From Ramlibacter tataouinensis (GTDB lineage: Bacteria > Pseudomonadota > Gammaproteobacteria > Burkholderiales > Burkholderiaceae_C): a DNA stretch of 64,000 nucleotides. The notes under the pieces are model-generated. The model was not told where the DNA came from and did no database searches. It saw nothing but the letters and a program-made list of their open reading frames with translations. This document shows positions 1 through 7,316 of the stretch, one piece after another (the first letter of the stretch is position 1; each line of letters opens with the position of its first letter). Where the stretch lies: positions 1,736,001 to 1,800,000 of the forward strand of contig NZ_CP010951.1 in assembly GCF_001580455.1 (NCBI RefSeq), given 5' to 3'. Position numbers and translations under genes: made by a program.

Positions 1-1
1 G

Positions 2-499
2 GGCGAAGCCGACTTCGCGCTGAACTACACCGGCATGCAGGACCCCGAAGTGGAGTTCACGCCACTGCTGCGCGAGCCATTCGTGGTCGCCTGCCCCGCG
101 GACCATCCGCTGGCTCAGCGGCGCGCGGTGCGCTGGGACGAACTCGCCGACCATCCCTATGCGCTGGTCTCGCATGCCAGCCGCAACCGCGTGCTGATCG
201 ACCAGGCGCTGGCCGAGGTCGCGCGCCTGCCGCGGCCGGTGTGCGAAGTGCGGCACGTTTCCACCTTGATCGGCCTGGTGGAACACGGGCTGGCCATCGC
301 GGTGGTGCCGCGGCTGGCGCTGCCGCGCAAGCCGGGCTCGGTGGTGGGCGTGCCGCTGGACAAGCCCGCGATCACCCGCACCATCGGCCTGGTGAAGCGC
401 ACCGGACGCAGCCTCTCGCCCGCCGCGGCCGCGTTCGCGCGCATGCTCACGCAGGCCAGCCGGGCCAGTGGCCAGGGGGCGGCACGCAAGGCGGCCTGA
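2..499 (+). CDS. LysR-family regulator, C-terminal part (5' truncated by window)
   Basis: The reading frame is open from the first bases of the window, so the DNA-binding N-terminus lies upstream and only about 165 residues of the effector-binding part are visible. The visible part has the layout of the second half of a LysR substrate-binding domain: a strand with FVVACPADHPLA, a segment around RWDELADHPYALVS, and a late GLVEHGLAIAVVPRLA strand-helix where the effector pocket closes. The tail is Ala/Gly-rich. The target genes cannot be read because the divergent promoter, if present, lies outside the window. The family call is secure; the specific regulator is not. Confidence 0.85.
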   Translation, partial: GEADFALNYTGMQDPEVEFTPLLREPFVVACPADHPLAQRRAVRWDELADHPYALVSHASRNRVLIDQALAEVARLPRPVCEVRHVSTLIGLVEHGLAIAVVPRLALPRKPGSVVGVPLDKPAITRTIGLVKRTGRSLSPAAAAFARMLTQASRASGQGAARKAA

Positions 500-508
500 G
501 CGCGAGAA

Positions 509-979
509 TCAGTCGGGCGCCAGGTGCCCGCGCCGGATCGCAGCTTCCTGGTCCTCGAAGATGGCCATCGCGGTGCGCATCGGCAGGAAGCCGAACTGGC
601 GGTAGAAGTCTTCCTTGCCGGGCACGGCGTACAGGATGATCTTCTTGTGGCCGTGCGAGTCGGCCACCAGGCGCGCGACCACTTCCTTGCCGATGCCCGT
701 GCCCTGGTGGCTGGGCAGCACGGCGACGTCGCAGATGTAGGAGCAGTCGCCGCCGTCCGACAGCGCGCGGCCGGCCGCGACCAGCTTGCCCGCGTCGCGG
801 ACGAACCACTTGAAGCGGCTGTTGGCGAACACCGTCCGCAGCAGCGCCTGGTCCTTGTTGCCCAGGGGCGCCAGGCGATAGAGCGATTGCAGTTCGGACC
901 AGTCGAGCGTCTCGAGGGACGAGGACCAGTCGAGCGCTGCCGGATGCCGGACCAGGGAAGTGCGAGTGTGCGTTGTCAC
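509..979 (-). CDS. GNAT family N-acetyltransferase
   Basis: Predicted acetyl-CoA-dependent N-acetyltransferase of about 156 residues, a normal single-domain GNAT length. The acetyl-CoA pyrophosphate loop is clear as V-L-P-S-H-Q-G-T-G-I-G-K (motif A), preceded by the strand CSYICDVAV and followed by a YRQFGF motif B strand-helix near the C-terminus. I chose the GTG start because GGAG lies six bases upstream and an upstream ATG would only add a low-complexity Arg-rich extension. It faces the LysR gene tail to tail with a 9-bp gap. The acceptor substrate is unknown. Confidence 0.85.
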   Translation of the reverse strand: MTTHTRTSLVRHPAALDWSSSLETLDWSELQSLYRLAPLGNKDQALLRTVFANSRFKWFVRDAGKLVAAGRALSDGGDCSYICDVAVLPSHQGTGIGKEVVARLVADSHGHKKIILYAVPGKEDFYRQFGFLPMRTAMAIFEDQEAAIRRGHLAPD

Positions 980-1105
980 CAAGAACTCCAATGCGCATGG
1001 ACGGTCAGCTGCCCTGCCAAGACGAGTTCCAGTCGCCCGCAGACATCGTGTTCGCATGCTACAGCCAGCCGCGCTGAATCGACGCGCACCGGTGTTTGCG
1101 AGTTG

Positions 1106-1585
1106 TCAGGCCACCCTGGCAAGCATCAACCAATAGTTGTTCCGGCGCTCCACCTTGCGAAAGCCGCATTGCTCATAGAGGCGCTGCGCCGGGTTCTCGG
1201 GGTGCACGGTCAAGGACGCCTGCCGGTAGCCGGCCTGCCGGGCCGCGGCGAGCGCCGCCAGCATCAGCGGGCGACCGTGGCCCCGGTGCTGGAACTGGGG
1301 CTCCAGGGCAATGCCGAGTTGGGGCGTGGACTCGTCCACGAAGCCCAGGCCGACGCCTGCGGGCAGAAGGCGCAGCCAGCAAGCCCCGGCATCCACGCCA
1401 CCCACTTGCGCCACGACGCCGACGTCGGAGGCATGGCCCCAGTTCTGCGCATAGATGCGGACGCCCTCCGCCTGCAAGACCTCGATCGGTCGCAGGCCTG
1501 CCGGCGGCGGGTCCCACAGTGCGATGTGGAGCCAATGCCAGAGCTTGTCCTGGTCGGCGGCCGTGAGCGAGCGAAATCGGAGCAA
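1106..1585 (-). CDS. GNAT family N-acetyltransferase
   Basis: Second predicted GNAT acetyltransferase, about 159 residues. The acetyl-CoA-binding loop reads Q-F-Q-H-R-G-H-G-R-P-L, with downstream YEQCGFRKVERR forming the usual terminal strand. N-terminal residues LLRFRSLTAADQ are typical of a GNAT beta-1 start, so I chose the TTG there. A GTG at 1627 would add 14 residues and overlap the preceding gene by about 30 bp. No good Shine-Dalgarno is seen for either, so the start is uncertain. It follows the small membrane protein gene by 10 bp on the same strand, suggesting cotranscription. The substrate is not predictable. Confidence 0.8.
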   Translation of the reverse strand: MLRFRSLTAADQDKLWHWLHIALWDPPPAGLRPIEVLQAEGVRIYAQNWGHASDVGVVAQVGGVDAGACWLRLLPAGVGLGFVDESTPQLGIALEPQFQHRGHGRPLMLAALAAARQAGYRQASLTVHPENPAQRLYEQCGFRKVERRNNYWLMLARVA

Positions 1586-1595
1586 TTCGGGCGCG

Positions 1596-1856
1596 CTACT
1601 GCAGCACGAAGACCAGGCCCAGCACACCAATGGACAGCGTGCGCTCGCCCGCGGTGGTGTACGACGCGACACCCAGCGAGTGGTAGGTCGATGCAAAGGC
1701 CGCCAGCGAACCGATCCCGAGCGCGCCTGCAATCGGGCTGCGCTGGGCCATGACTTCCTTGATCTCGCTGCGGTGCCGCTCGGGCGACGGATTGAACACG
1801 GCGGCAAGGGCCAGCAGGGCGACCGCCGCAATCGATATGAACTTTGGCTTCGACAT
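1596..1856 (-). CDS. small hypothetical membrane or exported protein
   Basis: An 86-residue protein. An N-terminal hydrophobic helix (FISIAAVALLALAAVF) after a short Lys-containing leader could be a signal anchor, followed by NPSPERHRSEIKEVMAQRSP and a second hydrophobic stretch ending in GVLGLVFVLQ. The NPS...H...I motif after the first helix recalls small DUF4359-type proteins, but the resemblance is weak. It lies between the GFA-like gene (14-bp gap) and the second GNAT gene (10-bp gap) on the same strand. Coding seems likely because the hydrophobic pattern is coherent and the spacing is tight. No function can be assigned. Confidence 0.6.
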   Translation of the reverse strand: MSKPKFISIAAVALLALAAVFNPSPERHRSEIKEVMAQRSPIAGALGIGSLAAFASTYHSLGVASYTTAGERTLSIGVLGLVFVLQ

Positions 1857-1870
1857 TCAGGGATTGAGAC

Positions 1871-2311
1871 TCAACCCTGTGATTGTGCCGCCTTGCTCGG
1901 CACGGCGGCACTGTTCGTGGGAAAGCGGGGCAGCCGGTCGTCGATCCGGAACCAGGGGATCTGCTCCTGCGTCCACACGTGATCGTCGATGCGCACGCGC
2001 GCCGGGTCGTCCAGGCTGCCCACCGTGACCTGGACCCGGTCGGCCAGCACCTCCTCATGCATGCTCAGGGTGCTGCCACAGCGTGGGCAGAACCCGCGCT
2101 GCGCGAACGGCGAGGAGGCATACCGCGCCGGTTCGCCCTGCAGCCAGCTGAAGTCCTGGCGGCGGAAGTGGACGAAGGCGAGCGCCGGCGCCCCCGAGTG
2201 CTTGCGGCACATGCCGCAATGGCAGATCACGCCCCGCAGCGGCGCCGACGTGGCGCGATAGCGGATGGCGCCGCAGAGACAGCCCCCTTCGAACACCGCC
2301 GTTTCGCTCAT
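1871..2311 (-). CDS. GFA family (CENP-V/GFA-fold) zinc-binding protein
   Basis: A 146-residue protein of the GFA family, named after glutathione-dependent formaldehyde-activating enzyme; most members have no proven activity. The zinc-binding cysteines are visible: GGCLCGAIRY near the N-terminus, CHCGMCRK in the middle, and CPRCGST further on. The start at MSETAVFEGG is fixed by AAGGAG about 5 bases upstream; a longer frame to 2398 lacks family similarity. It is on the same strand as the VOC gene behind it (32-bp gap) and the small membrane protein ahead of it. A role in thiol or small-aldehyde chemistry would be inference only. Confidence 0.88.
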   Translation of the reverse strand: MSETAVFEGGCLCGAIRYRATSAPLRGVICHCGMCRKHSGAPALAFVHFRRQDFSWLQGEPARYASSPFAQRGFCPRCGSTLSMHEEVLADRVQVTVGSLDDPARVRIDDHVWTQEQIPWFRIDDRLPRFPTNSAAVPSKAAQSQG

Positions 2312-2343
2312 GCGCACTCCTTGGCCCTGGACGGCCGCCGCGA

Positions 2344-2745
2344 TCAGCCCGGGCGGGCCGGCGCCTGCCTCGCATAGCTCACCGTCAGCGCTTCCCACAC
2401 ATGCCCGTCCGGTTCGTTCCAGTACATCAGGCGCCCGCCCCCATGCGTGTTGATCTTCATGTCGGTTTCGCCGCCCGGCGTGCTGCGGTAGGGGATGCCG
2501 GCGGCCGTCAGGCGCTGGAGGATCTCGTCGAACTTCGCCTCGTCGACACGGAAGCAGAAGTGCAGCACCGGAAAGGGCGCGTCGTGCTGGTCGAAGTCCA
2601 GCGTGAGGCTGTCGCTCACGTAGACCTCGGTGAACGGCGCGACGGCCGACTCCGACCAGGGCACATCCAGGAGCCTGGCCAGCAGCTGTGCCGAGGCCGT
2701 GCGGTCACGCGCCGGGACGATCAGGTGGTCCAGTGCGATTGCCAT
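2344..2745 (-). CDS. VOC family protein (glyoxalase/bleomycin-resistance fold)
   Basis: A 133-residue protein with the paired beta-alpha-beta-beta-beta modules of the vicinal oxygen chelate fold. The opening strand IALDHLIVPARD supplies the first candidate metal ligand (His), HFCFRV a middle strand, and MYWNEPDGHVWEAL near the C-terminus carries the typical late Glu. Such proteins are glyoxalases, dioxygenases or drug-binding proteins; the substrate cannot be inferred here. The gene sits 12 bp downstream of the SrkA-like kinase gene on the same strand, so it may belong to the kinase operon. The ATG at 2745 is the only sensible start. Confidence 0.85.
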   Translation of the reverse strand: MAIALDHLIVPARDRTASAQLLARLLDVPWSESAVAPFTEVYVSDSLTLDFDQHDAPFPVLHFCFRVDEAKFDEILQRLTAAGIPYRSTPGGETDMKINTHGGGRLMYWNEPDGHVWEALTVSYARQAPARPG

Positions 2746-2757
2746 GTCACGACTCCC

Positions 2758-3768
2758 TCAAACAAGCAGCGGCCGCTCCGCCATCGCCTCGATCTGCTCC
2801 TCGAGCATGCGCACCTGACCCTGCCAGTAGTCGCTGCTGCCGAAGAACGGGAAGTTGATCGGGAAGATCGGGTCCTTCCAGCGCCGCGCCAGCCAGGCGC
2901 TGTACTGGATCAGGCGCAAGGTGCGCAGCGGTTCGATCAGCGCCAGTTCGGCGCGGTCGAATTCGCGCAGCTGCTCGTAGCCGTCCACCAGCGCGCCGAG
3001 CTGCTTTTGCCGCTGGCCGCGTTCGCCGGCCAGCAGCATCCACAGGTCCTGCACTGCCGGTGCCAGGCGCGCGTCGTCCAGGTCTACGAAGTGCGGGCCT
3101 TCGTCGGGCGTCCACAGGATATTGCCGGGGTGGCAGTCGCCGTGCGCGCGCAGCATGCGGATGCCGCCGGCGCCACCCTCGCCGAGCGCCGTGTCCGCGA
3201 TCATCGCCAGCGCCTCGTCGCAGCGAACTTGCCAGGCCGACTGCACATCGAGCGGAATGAGGTGATGCTCGAGCAGCCAGTCGCGCGACTCCAGGCCGAA
3301 GCTGCGCATGTCGAGGCGCGGCCGGGTGTCGAAATCGCGCCGGGCCCCCACCAGGTGGATGCGTGCCAGGAAGCGGCCGATCCATTCCAGCACCTCGCCG
3401 TCCTCCAGCTCCGGCGCGCGGCCGCCGCGGCGCGGGCTGACGCTGAAGGCAAAGCCGCCGAACTCATTGAGGGTGCCGCCCTCCAGCCGCAGCGGCGCCA
3501 CCGCGGGCACCTCGCCCGCCACCAGTTCCGCGGCGAAGGCGTGCTCTTCCAGGATCTGCGCGCGGCTCCAGCGGCCGGGGCGGTAGAACTTGGCCACCAC
3601 TGCGCGGTGGCCTTCGAATTCATCCTCGAGCCAGAGCTGGTAGACGCGGTTCTCGTAGGAGCTGAGGGCCATCAGCCGGCCGTCGCACAGCAGGCCCACG
3701 CTGGCGAGCGCGTCCAGCACCACGTCGGGGGTCAGCGCGTCGTAGGGGTGCGCCGTCGTCGGGTTCAT
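2758..3768 (-). CDS. srkA: stress response kinase A-like protein (RdoA/SrkA family)
   Basis: A 336-residue aminoglycoside-phosphotransferase-fold protein kinase similar to E. coli SrkA (YihE), a Ser/Thr kinase that counters stress-induced killing. Landmarks are the N-terminal YDALTPDVVLDAL, SYENRVYQLWLED (nucleotide-binding strand), VVAKFYRPGRWS (candidate phosphate-binding Lys), RAHGDCHPGNILW (catalytic loop with Asp and Asn) and FVDLDDARLAPAVQDLWML (metal-binding Asp). The length is normal for the family. The ATG overlaps the TGA of the upstream kinase-Usp gene by four bases (ATGA), which implies translational coupling of two kinases. The phosphorylated targets are unknown. Confidence 0.9.
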   Translation of the reverse strand: MNPTTAHPYDALTPDVVLDALASVGLLCDGRLMALSSYENRVYQLWLEDEFEGHRAVVAKFYRPGRWSRAQILEEHAFAAELVAGEVPAVAPLRLEGGTLNEFGGFAFSVSPRRGGRAPELEDGEVLEWIGRFLARIHLVGARRDFDTRPRLDMRSFGLESRDWLLEHHLIPLDVQSAWQVRCDEALAMIADTALGEGGAGGIRMLRAHGDCHPGNILWTPDEGPHFVDLDDARLAPAVQDLWMLLAGERGQRQKQLGALVDGYEQLREFDRAELALIEPLRTLRLIQYSAWLARRWKDPIFPINFPFFGSSDYWQGQVRMLEEQIEAMAERPLLV

Positions 3769-5231
3769 CCGGCATTGTCGCCCGCCAGGCTGGTCTCTTC
3801 GCCCAGCCGTTCGAAGGGCAGCGATTGTTTCACCAGCATCACACTGCAGGGCGCCTCCATGGCCACCCGCACCGGCACGGTGGCCACCAGGCGCTGGAAC
3901 TTCAGGCCGTGCGTCGCGGCGCCCAGGACCATCAGGCTGATGGCGTTGGCGCGCGCGTAGTCGATCAGGGCGCGCGCCACATCGCTCGCCTCCAGCACGT
4001 GGAAGGAGGCCTGGTGGCCTTCGAGGTCGAGACCGCGCGCCCACTGGCGCAGCCGGTCCAGGTGCGCGCGGTGCACGTCGGTCTCGGCGCGCCCCGGCAC
4101 CATGTGGTCGGTGGCGCCGGGCGAGAGCACGGTCACGCAGGCCAGCCGCGCGCCGGGACGCATGCCCAGCGAGCGGTTGGTCGCGGTGCGCAGCGAATAG
4201 AGGGTCGCATCGCTCGCGTCCTTCCACGGCACCGCCACCATCACGATCGGCACCTGATCCACCTGCAGGCTGGGCAACGGGCTGGGCTGGTAGTGCATGC
4301 CCGCCGCCTTGATCCAGCGCTTGAAGCGCGCGCCCACGCCTTCGCGCATGGTGCGCCGGCCGCGCTCGCCCACCAGCACCTGCTCCGGATGCGCGAGGTC
4401 GAACGCCAGGTGAGCCGCCGACGGATAGCGCCGATCCGCTTCGGGCTCCAGGCAGCGCAGGATGATCTCCTGCAGCCAGTCCGGCGTCGCCGGCGCGACC
4501 ACGCGCGGCGGCACCGGATCCATCCACAGCCGCTGGCGCAGCCCGCCGCGGGTCTGCGGGTCGCCGAAGGGCAGCTCGCCGCAGGCCAGCTCGTACAGCA
4601 TCACGCCGATGGCGAAGATGTCGCTGCGCGGGTCGCCGCGCATGCCCACCACCTGCTCCGGCGCCATCCACACCGCCGAGCCCACCGGCAGGCGGGTCTC
4701 CTCGGCCAGCAGGTCGGGGTAGTGCCCGTGCCAGCTCAGGCCGAAGTCCAGCAGCACCGCGCTGCCGTCGGGGCGGATCATCACGTTGCCGGGCTTGAGG
4801 TCCAAGTGCACCGCGTTCTGCATGTGCAGGCTGTGCGCGGCGGTGGCCAGGGCGGCGCCGAGCGCCGCGGTCTCGGCCGGCGCCGGACGCTGCCGTGCGC
4901 GCGCCGCTTCATCCAGCCAATGCGAGAGCGGCCGGCCCTCGATGTACTCCATCACCAGGTAGGGCACGCGCGTGAGGTCGCCGGCCGCCACGAAGCGCGG
5001 CACGTGCGGGCCGTGCAGCACCTGCAGCAGCTGGTGCTCCACCTCGAAGCCCACGATGTTCTCGGCGCCGTCGCCCGCGGTCATGCGCGGCACCTTCATC
5101 GCCAGCGGAAAGGGCGGCTCGCGCTCCGGCTGGGCGTAGCCGACCCGGTAGATGTGCGCCATGCCGCCCGCGTGCAGGCACTCGCCGACGACGAAGCCGT
5201 CGATCTCGGTGCCGGGCGCCATCAGTTTCAT
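3765..5231 (-). CDS. bifunctional Ser/Thr protein kinase - universal stress protein
   Basis: A 488-residue fusion. Residues 10-290 are a Hanks-type kinase with all key positions: Gly-rich loop HAGGMAHIYRV, Lys46 (AMKVPR), Glu65, catalytic loop HLDLKPGN (Asp144, Lys146, Asn149; HLD in place of HRD), DFG at 162-164 and APEQ. Residues of about 330-475 are a UspA domain ending in GAATHGLKFQRL and CSVMLVK, the region that binds ATP in Usp proteins. No transmembrane helix is seen, so it is probably cytoplasmic. The next gene, srkA-like, overlaps by 4 bp. No clear ribosome-binding site precedes the ATG, and a 267-bp palindromic element abuts the start. Fusions of this kind are known in Burkholderiales; the targets are not. 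Confidence 0.93.
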   Translation of the reverse strand: MKLMAPGTEIDGFVVGECLHAGGMAHIYRVGYAQPEREPPFPLAMKVPRMTAGDGAENIVGFEVEHQLLQVLHGPHVPRFVAAGDLTRVPYLVMEYIEGRPLSHWLDEAARARQRPAPAETAALGAALATAAHSLHMQNAVHLDLKPGNVMIRPDGSAVLLDFGLSWHGHYPDLLAEETRLPVGSAVWMAPEQVVGMRGDPRSDIFAIGVMLYELACGELPFGDPQTRGGLRQRLWMDPVPPRVVAPATPDWLQEIILRCLEPEADRRYPSAAHLAFDLAHPEQVLVGERGRRTMREGVGARFKRWIKAAGMHYQPSPLPSLQVDQVPIVMVAVPWKDASDATLYSLRTATNRSLGMRPGARLACVTVLSPGATDHMVPGRAETDVHRAHLDRLRQWARGLDLEGHQASFHVLEASDVARALIDYARANAISLMVLGAATHGLKFQRLVATVPVRVAMEAPCSVMLVKQSLPFERLGEETSLAGDNAG

Positions 5232-5234
5232 GGC

Positions 5235-5501
5235 TAGGGCCTGCTAACACTATGGGAGGGCTCGCGCCGGTGGCTGGCAGGCTGCAGGGCTAGGCGCGGC
5301 CGAGGCCGTGTGCTCGCGCACACAACGAGGCCGCAACGACGCCCTGCGGCCTGCCAGCCACCGGCCCGAAGGGTGACCCAGGAAACGGGCGCCCTCCGCG
5401 TTGCAAATGCTCGCCGGGGCCCCACCCCGGCTGTGCTTTGCGCCTTAATGGCGCCCGTTTCCTGGGTCACGCGAGCCCTCCCATAGCGTTAACAGGCCCT
5501 A
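5235..5501. repeat. nested palindromic intergenic element
   Basis: A non-coding block with three inverted repeats. The outer arms, 5235-5266 and 5470-5501 (32 bp each), match at 30 of 32 positions. Inside, arms 5266-5290 and 5341-5365 (25 bp, one mismatch) enclose a smaller palindrome (GTGTGC/GCACAC) and form one long hairpin. Arms 5373-5393 and 5450-5470 (21 bp, perfect) form a second hairpin enclosing GCCGGGG/CCCCGGC. The left end lies 3 bp upstream of the kinase-Usp start codon, and the right end includes the stop codon of the metallophosphoesterase gene. It has no coding potential and looks like a mobile or dispersed repeat with strong RNA structure. Confidence 0.85.
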
Positions 5502-6248
5502 CTGCCCGATGCCCAGGCGCACCGCGTTGAACGCCGGCAGGCCGGCGTGCACGATCGCCGTGGCGGCCGCGCGCCAGTCGTACGGCACGCGCAGGAAAGT
5601 CAATTGCAGCGCCGCGACGTCGAGCATGGCGTACATCGCGTCGGCGTTGCCGTCGCGCGGCTGTCCGACCGAACCGATGGTGGCCAGCCACTGCCGGTGC
5701 GCCGGCACCGGCAGCGCCACCCCCGGCGTGGGCTCGAAGGCCATGGTGCGTCCGGCAGCGCCGGTGTAGAACAGGCGCTGCTCGTGCACATGGCCGCAGA
5801 ACACATGGGTCGCCTGCTGGGCCTGCGCCGCGGTCATGCTCTCGGTGGCCTCGGCCGGGCGCGTGATGTAGGTCCAGCGCTCGGGTTCCACCGCGCTCGC
5901 GTGGACCAGCAGCAACTTGCCGTGGCGCACCACCAGCGGCAGGTCGGCGAGGAAGGCACGGTGCTGGCGGCCCAGCCGGCCATGGGACCAGCGCCCGCCC
6001 ACCTGGTCGGCGCGCTGGCTGCCCGGCTGCGGGTTCACCGCCGCGTCGTCATGGTTGCCCTTGACCACCCAGGCGCCCTGCTGCGCCAAGGTCATCACGA
6101 TGTCCAGCACCGGCGCCGGGTCGGCGCCGTAGCCCACCAGGTCGCCGAGAAAGGCGTAGTGGGTGGCGCCGCGCGCACGCGCGTCCGCCAGGCAGGCTTC
6201 GAGCGCCTGGAGGTTGGCATGCAGGTCCGACAGCAGCGCGAGCTTCAT
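5499..6248 (-). CDS. metallophosphoesterase family protein
   Basis: A 249-residue calcineurin-like phosphoesterase of the YfcE/MJ0936 type. The dinuclear metal motifs are in order: SDLHANL (D-x-H) at the N-terminus, GDLVGYG (G-D-x-x-x-x-G), KGNHDDA (G-N-H-D), a His in LLVHAS and CGHVHEQ (G-H-x-H) near the middle. It should hydrolyse phosphoesters, possibly small molecules or phosphoproteins. The ATG gives MKLALLSDLH directly, as usual for the family. Its stop codon lies inside the outer arm of the palindromic element. It is on the same strand as the kinase genes downstream, but the element separates them, so functional linkage with the kinases is only suggestive. Confidence 0.9.
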   Translation of the reverse strand: MKLALLSDLHANLQALEACLADARARGATHYAFLGDLVGYGADPAPVLDIVMTLAQQGAWVVKGNHDDAAVNPQPGSQRADQVGGRWSHGRLGRQHRAFLADLPLVVRHGKLLLVHASAVEPERWTYITRPAEATESMTAAQAQQATHVFCGHVHEQRLFYTGAAGRTMAFEPTPGVALPVPAHRQWLATIGSVGQPRDGNADAMYAMLDVAALQLTFLRVPYDWRAAATAIVHAGLPAFNAVRLGIGQ

Positions 6249-6284
6249 GGGGCAATGGTCGAATCATCCCTCATCGCGCTGGCC

Positions 6285-7220
6285 CTAGGAGGGCCGAGTT
6301 TTGCGGGCGGGGCGACCGTCCGGCGGGCTGGAGGCATACAGCTCGGCCTCGGTCGCCAGCCATTTCCCGAATGCCACCAGTTCCGCGCGGGCCGCGTCCT
6401 GCTGCGGATAACTCAGGTAGTAACTGCGTCCGCTCAGGAACACCGGACCTGCGCTGACCAGCACGCCCTTGCGCATCTCGTCCTCGACGAAGAACTGCGG
6501 CACCAGGGCCGCGCCCATGCCATGGAGGGCGGCCTGCACGACCATGGAGAACAGTTCCATGCGCGGGCCGGACAAGGCGTGCTCCGGGGCCAGGCCCTGC
6601 GCCTGGAACCACTCGCGCCAGGCATAGGGCCGGGTGCTCATTTGGATAAGGGGCAGCTCGGCGACCTGGGCGGCCGTCAGGCGCCGCCGGGCGCCTGCCA
6701 GCCGGGGCGCGCAGACCACCCGCATCGGCTCGGGCATCAGCCGGACCGCCGTGGTGCCGGGCCAGGGCGTCGCCCCGGCGTAGATGGCCGCGTCCAGCTT
6801 TTCCTCCTCGAACAGGAAGGGACGCGAGCGGGCGTGCAGGTGGATCGTCAGCTGCGGCTGCAGCTGGCGGAAGCGGGCGAGGCGCGGCAGCAGCCAGTGC
6901 GTGGCGAAGGTGGGGACGACCCCCAGGTCGAGCGAGCCGGCGCCGCCCGCCCGCGCCATCAGGTCGAGCGTATCCCGCTCCACATCGTCCAGCCGGTTGC
7001 GGATGGTGCGGCTGTAGTGCTGCCCGGATTCGGTCAGCACGACGCCGCGCTTGGTGCGGCGAAACAGCTTCACGCCGAGCTGTGCCTCCAGGTTCGCCAC
7101 CTGCCGGCCGACCGCGCTTTGCGTCAGGGCGAGCTCTTCACCGGCCAGCGTGAAGCTCTGGTGCCGGGCCGCCGCCTCGAAGGCGGCGAGGGCCATGGTG
7201 GAAGGAATCTTGCGGCGCAT
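6285..7220 (-). CDS. LysR-family regulator of glutaryl-CoA dehydrogenase (GcdR-like)
   Basis: A full-length LysR regulator of 311 residues. An N-terminal winged helix (AFEAAARHQSFTLAGEEL, TQSAVGRQVANLE, FRRTKRGV) is followed by a substrate-binding domain starting near residue 90 (SLDLGVVPTFATHWLLPRL). It is divergent from the glutaryl-CoA dehydrogenase gene, the arrangement known for GcdR-type regulators. A 15-bp palindrome with the T-N11-A pattern of LysR operators sits at 7228-7242, just beyond its own start codon. That position fits regulation of gcdH together with autoregulation. The effector, perhaps glutarate or glutaryl-CoA, is inferred from the context only. Confidence 0.88.
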   Translation of the reverse strand: MRRKIPSTMALAAFEAAARHQSFTLAGEELALTQSAVGRQVANLEAQLGVKLFRRTKRGVVLTESGQHYSRTIRNRLDDVERDTLDLMARAGGAGSLDLGVVPTFATHWLLPRLARFRQLQPQLTIHLHARSRPFLFEEEKLDAAIYAGATPWPGTTAVRLMPEPMRVVCAPRLAGARRRLTAAQVAELPLIQMSTRPYAWREWFQAQGLAPEHALSGPRMELFSMVVQAALHGMGAALVPQFFVEDEMRKGVLVSAGPVFLSGRSYYLSYPQQDAARAELVAFGKWLATEAELYASSPPDGRPARKTRPS

Positions 7221-7227
7221 TCAACAA

Positions 7228-7242
7228 GTGCGTTTTCCGCAC
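7228..7242. promoter_or_regulatory. candidate LysR operator (T-N11-A palindrome)
   Basis: The sequence GTGCG-TTTTC-CGCAC is a perfect 5-5-5 inverted repeat containing the T-N11-A motif. It is centred in the 96-bp divergent gap, 7 bp from the LysR start codon and 21 bp upstream of the candidate gcdH -35 hexamer. This is the expected position for a LysR activation site. Confidence 0.6.
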
Positions 7243-7263
7243 ATCTTGGGGAAAAAGAATCGT

Positions 7264-7292
7264 TTGTCAATGCGCCGGTGCCGGCGGATAGT
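7264..7292 (+). promoter_or_regulatory. candidate sigma-70 promoter for gcdH
   Basis: A -35 hexamer TTGTCA (7264-7269) and a -10 hexamer GATAGT (7287-7292) are separated by exactly 17 bp. The gcdH ATG follows 24 bp after the -10, with AGGAGA as the ribosome-binding site. The -10 is only a four-of-six match, which fits an activator-dependent promoter. Confidence 0.5.
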
Positions 7293-7316
7293 TGGACGCT
7301 ACACAGGAGATTTCCC

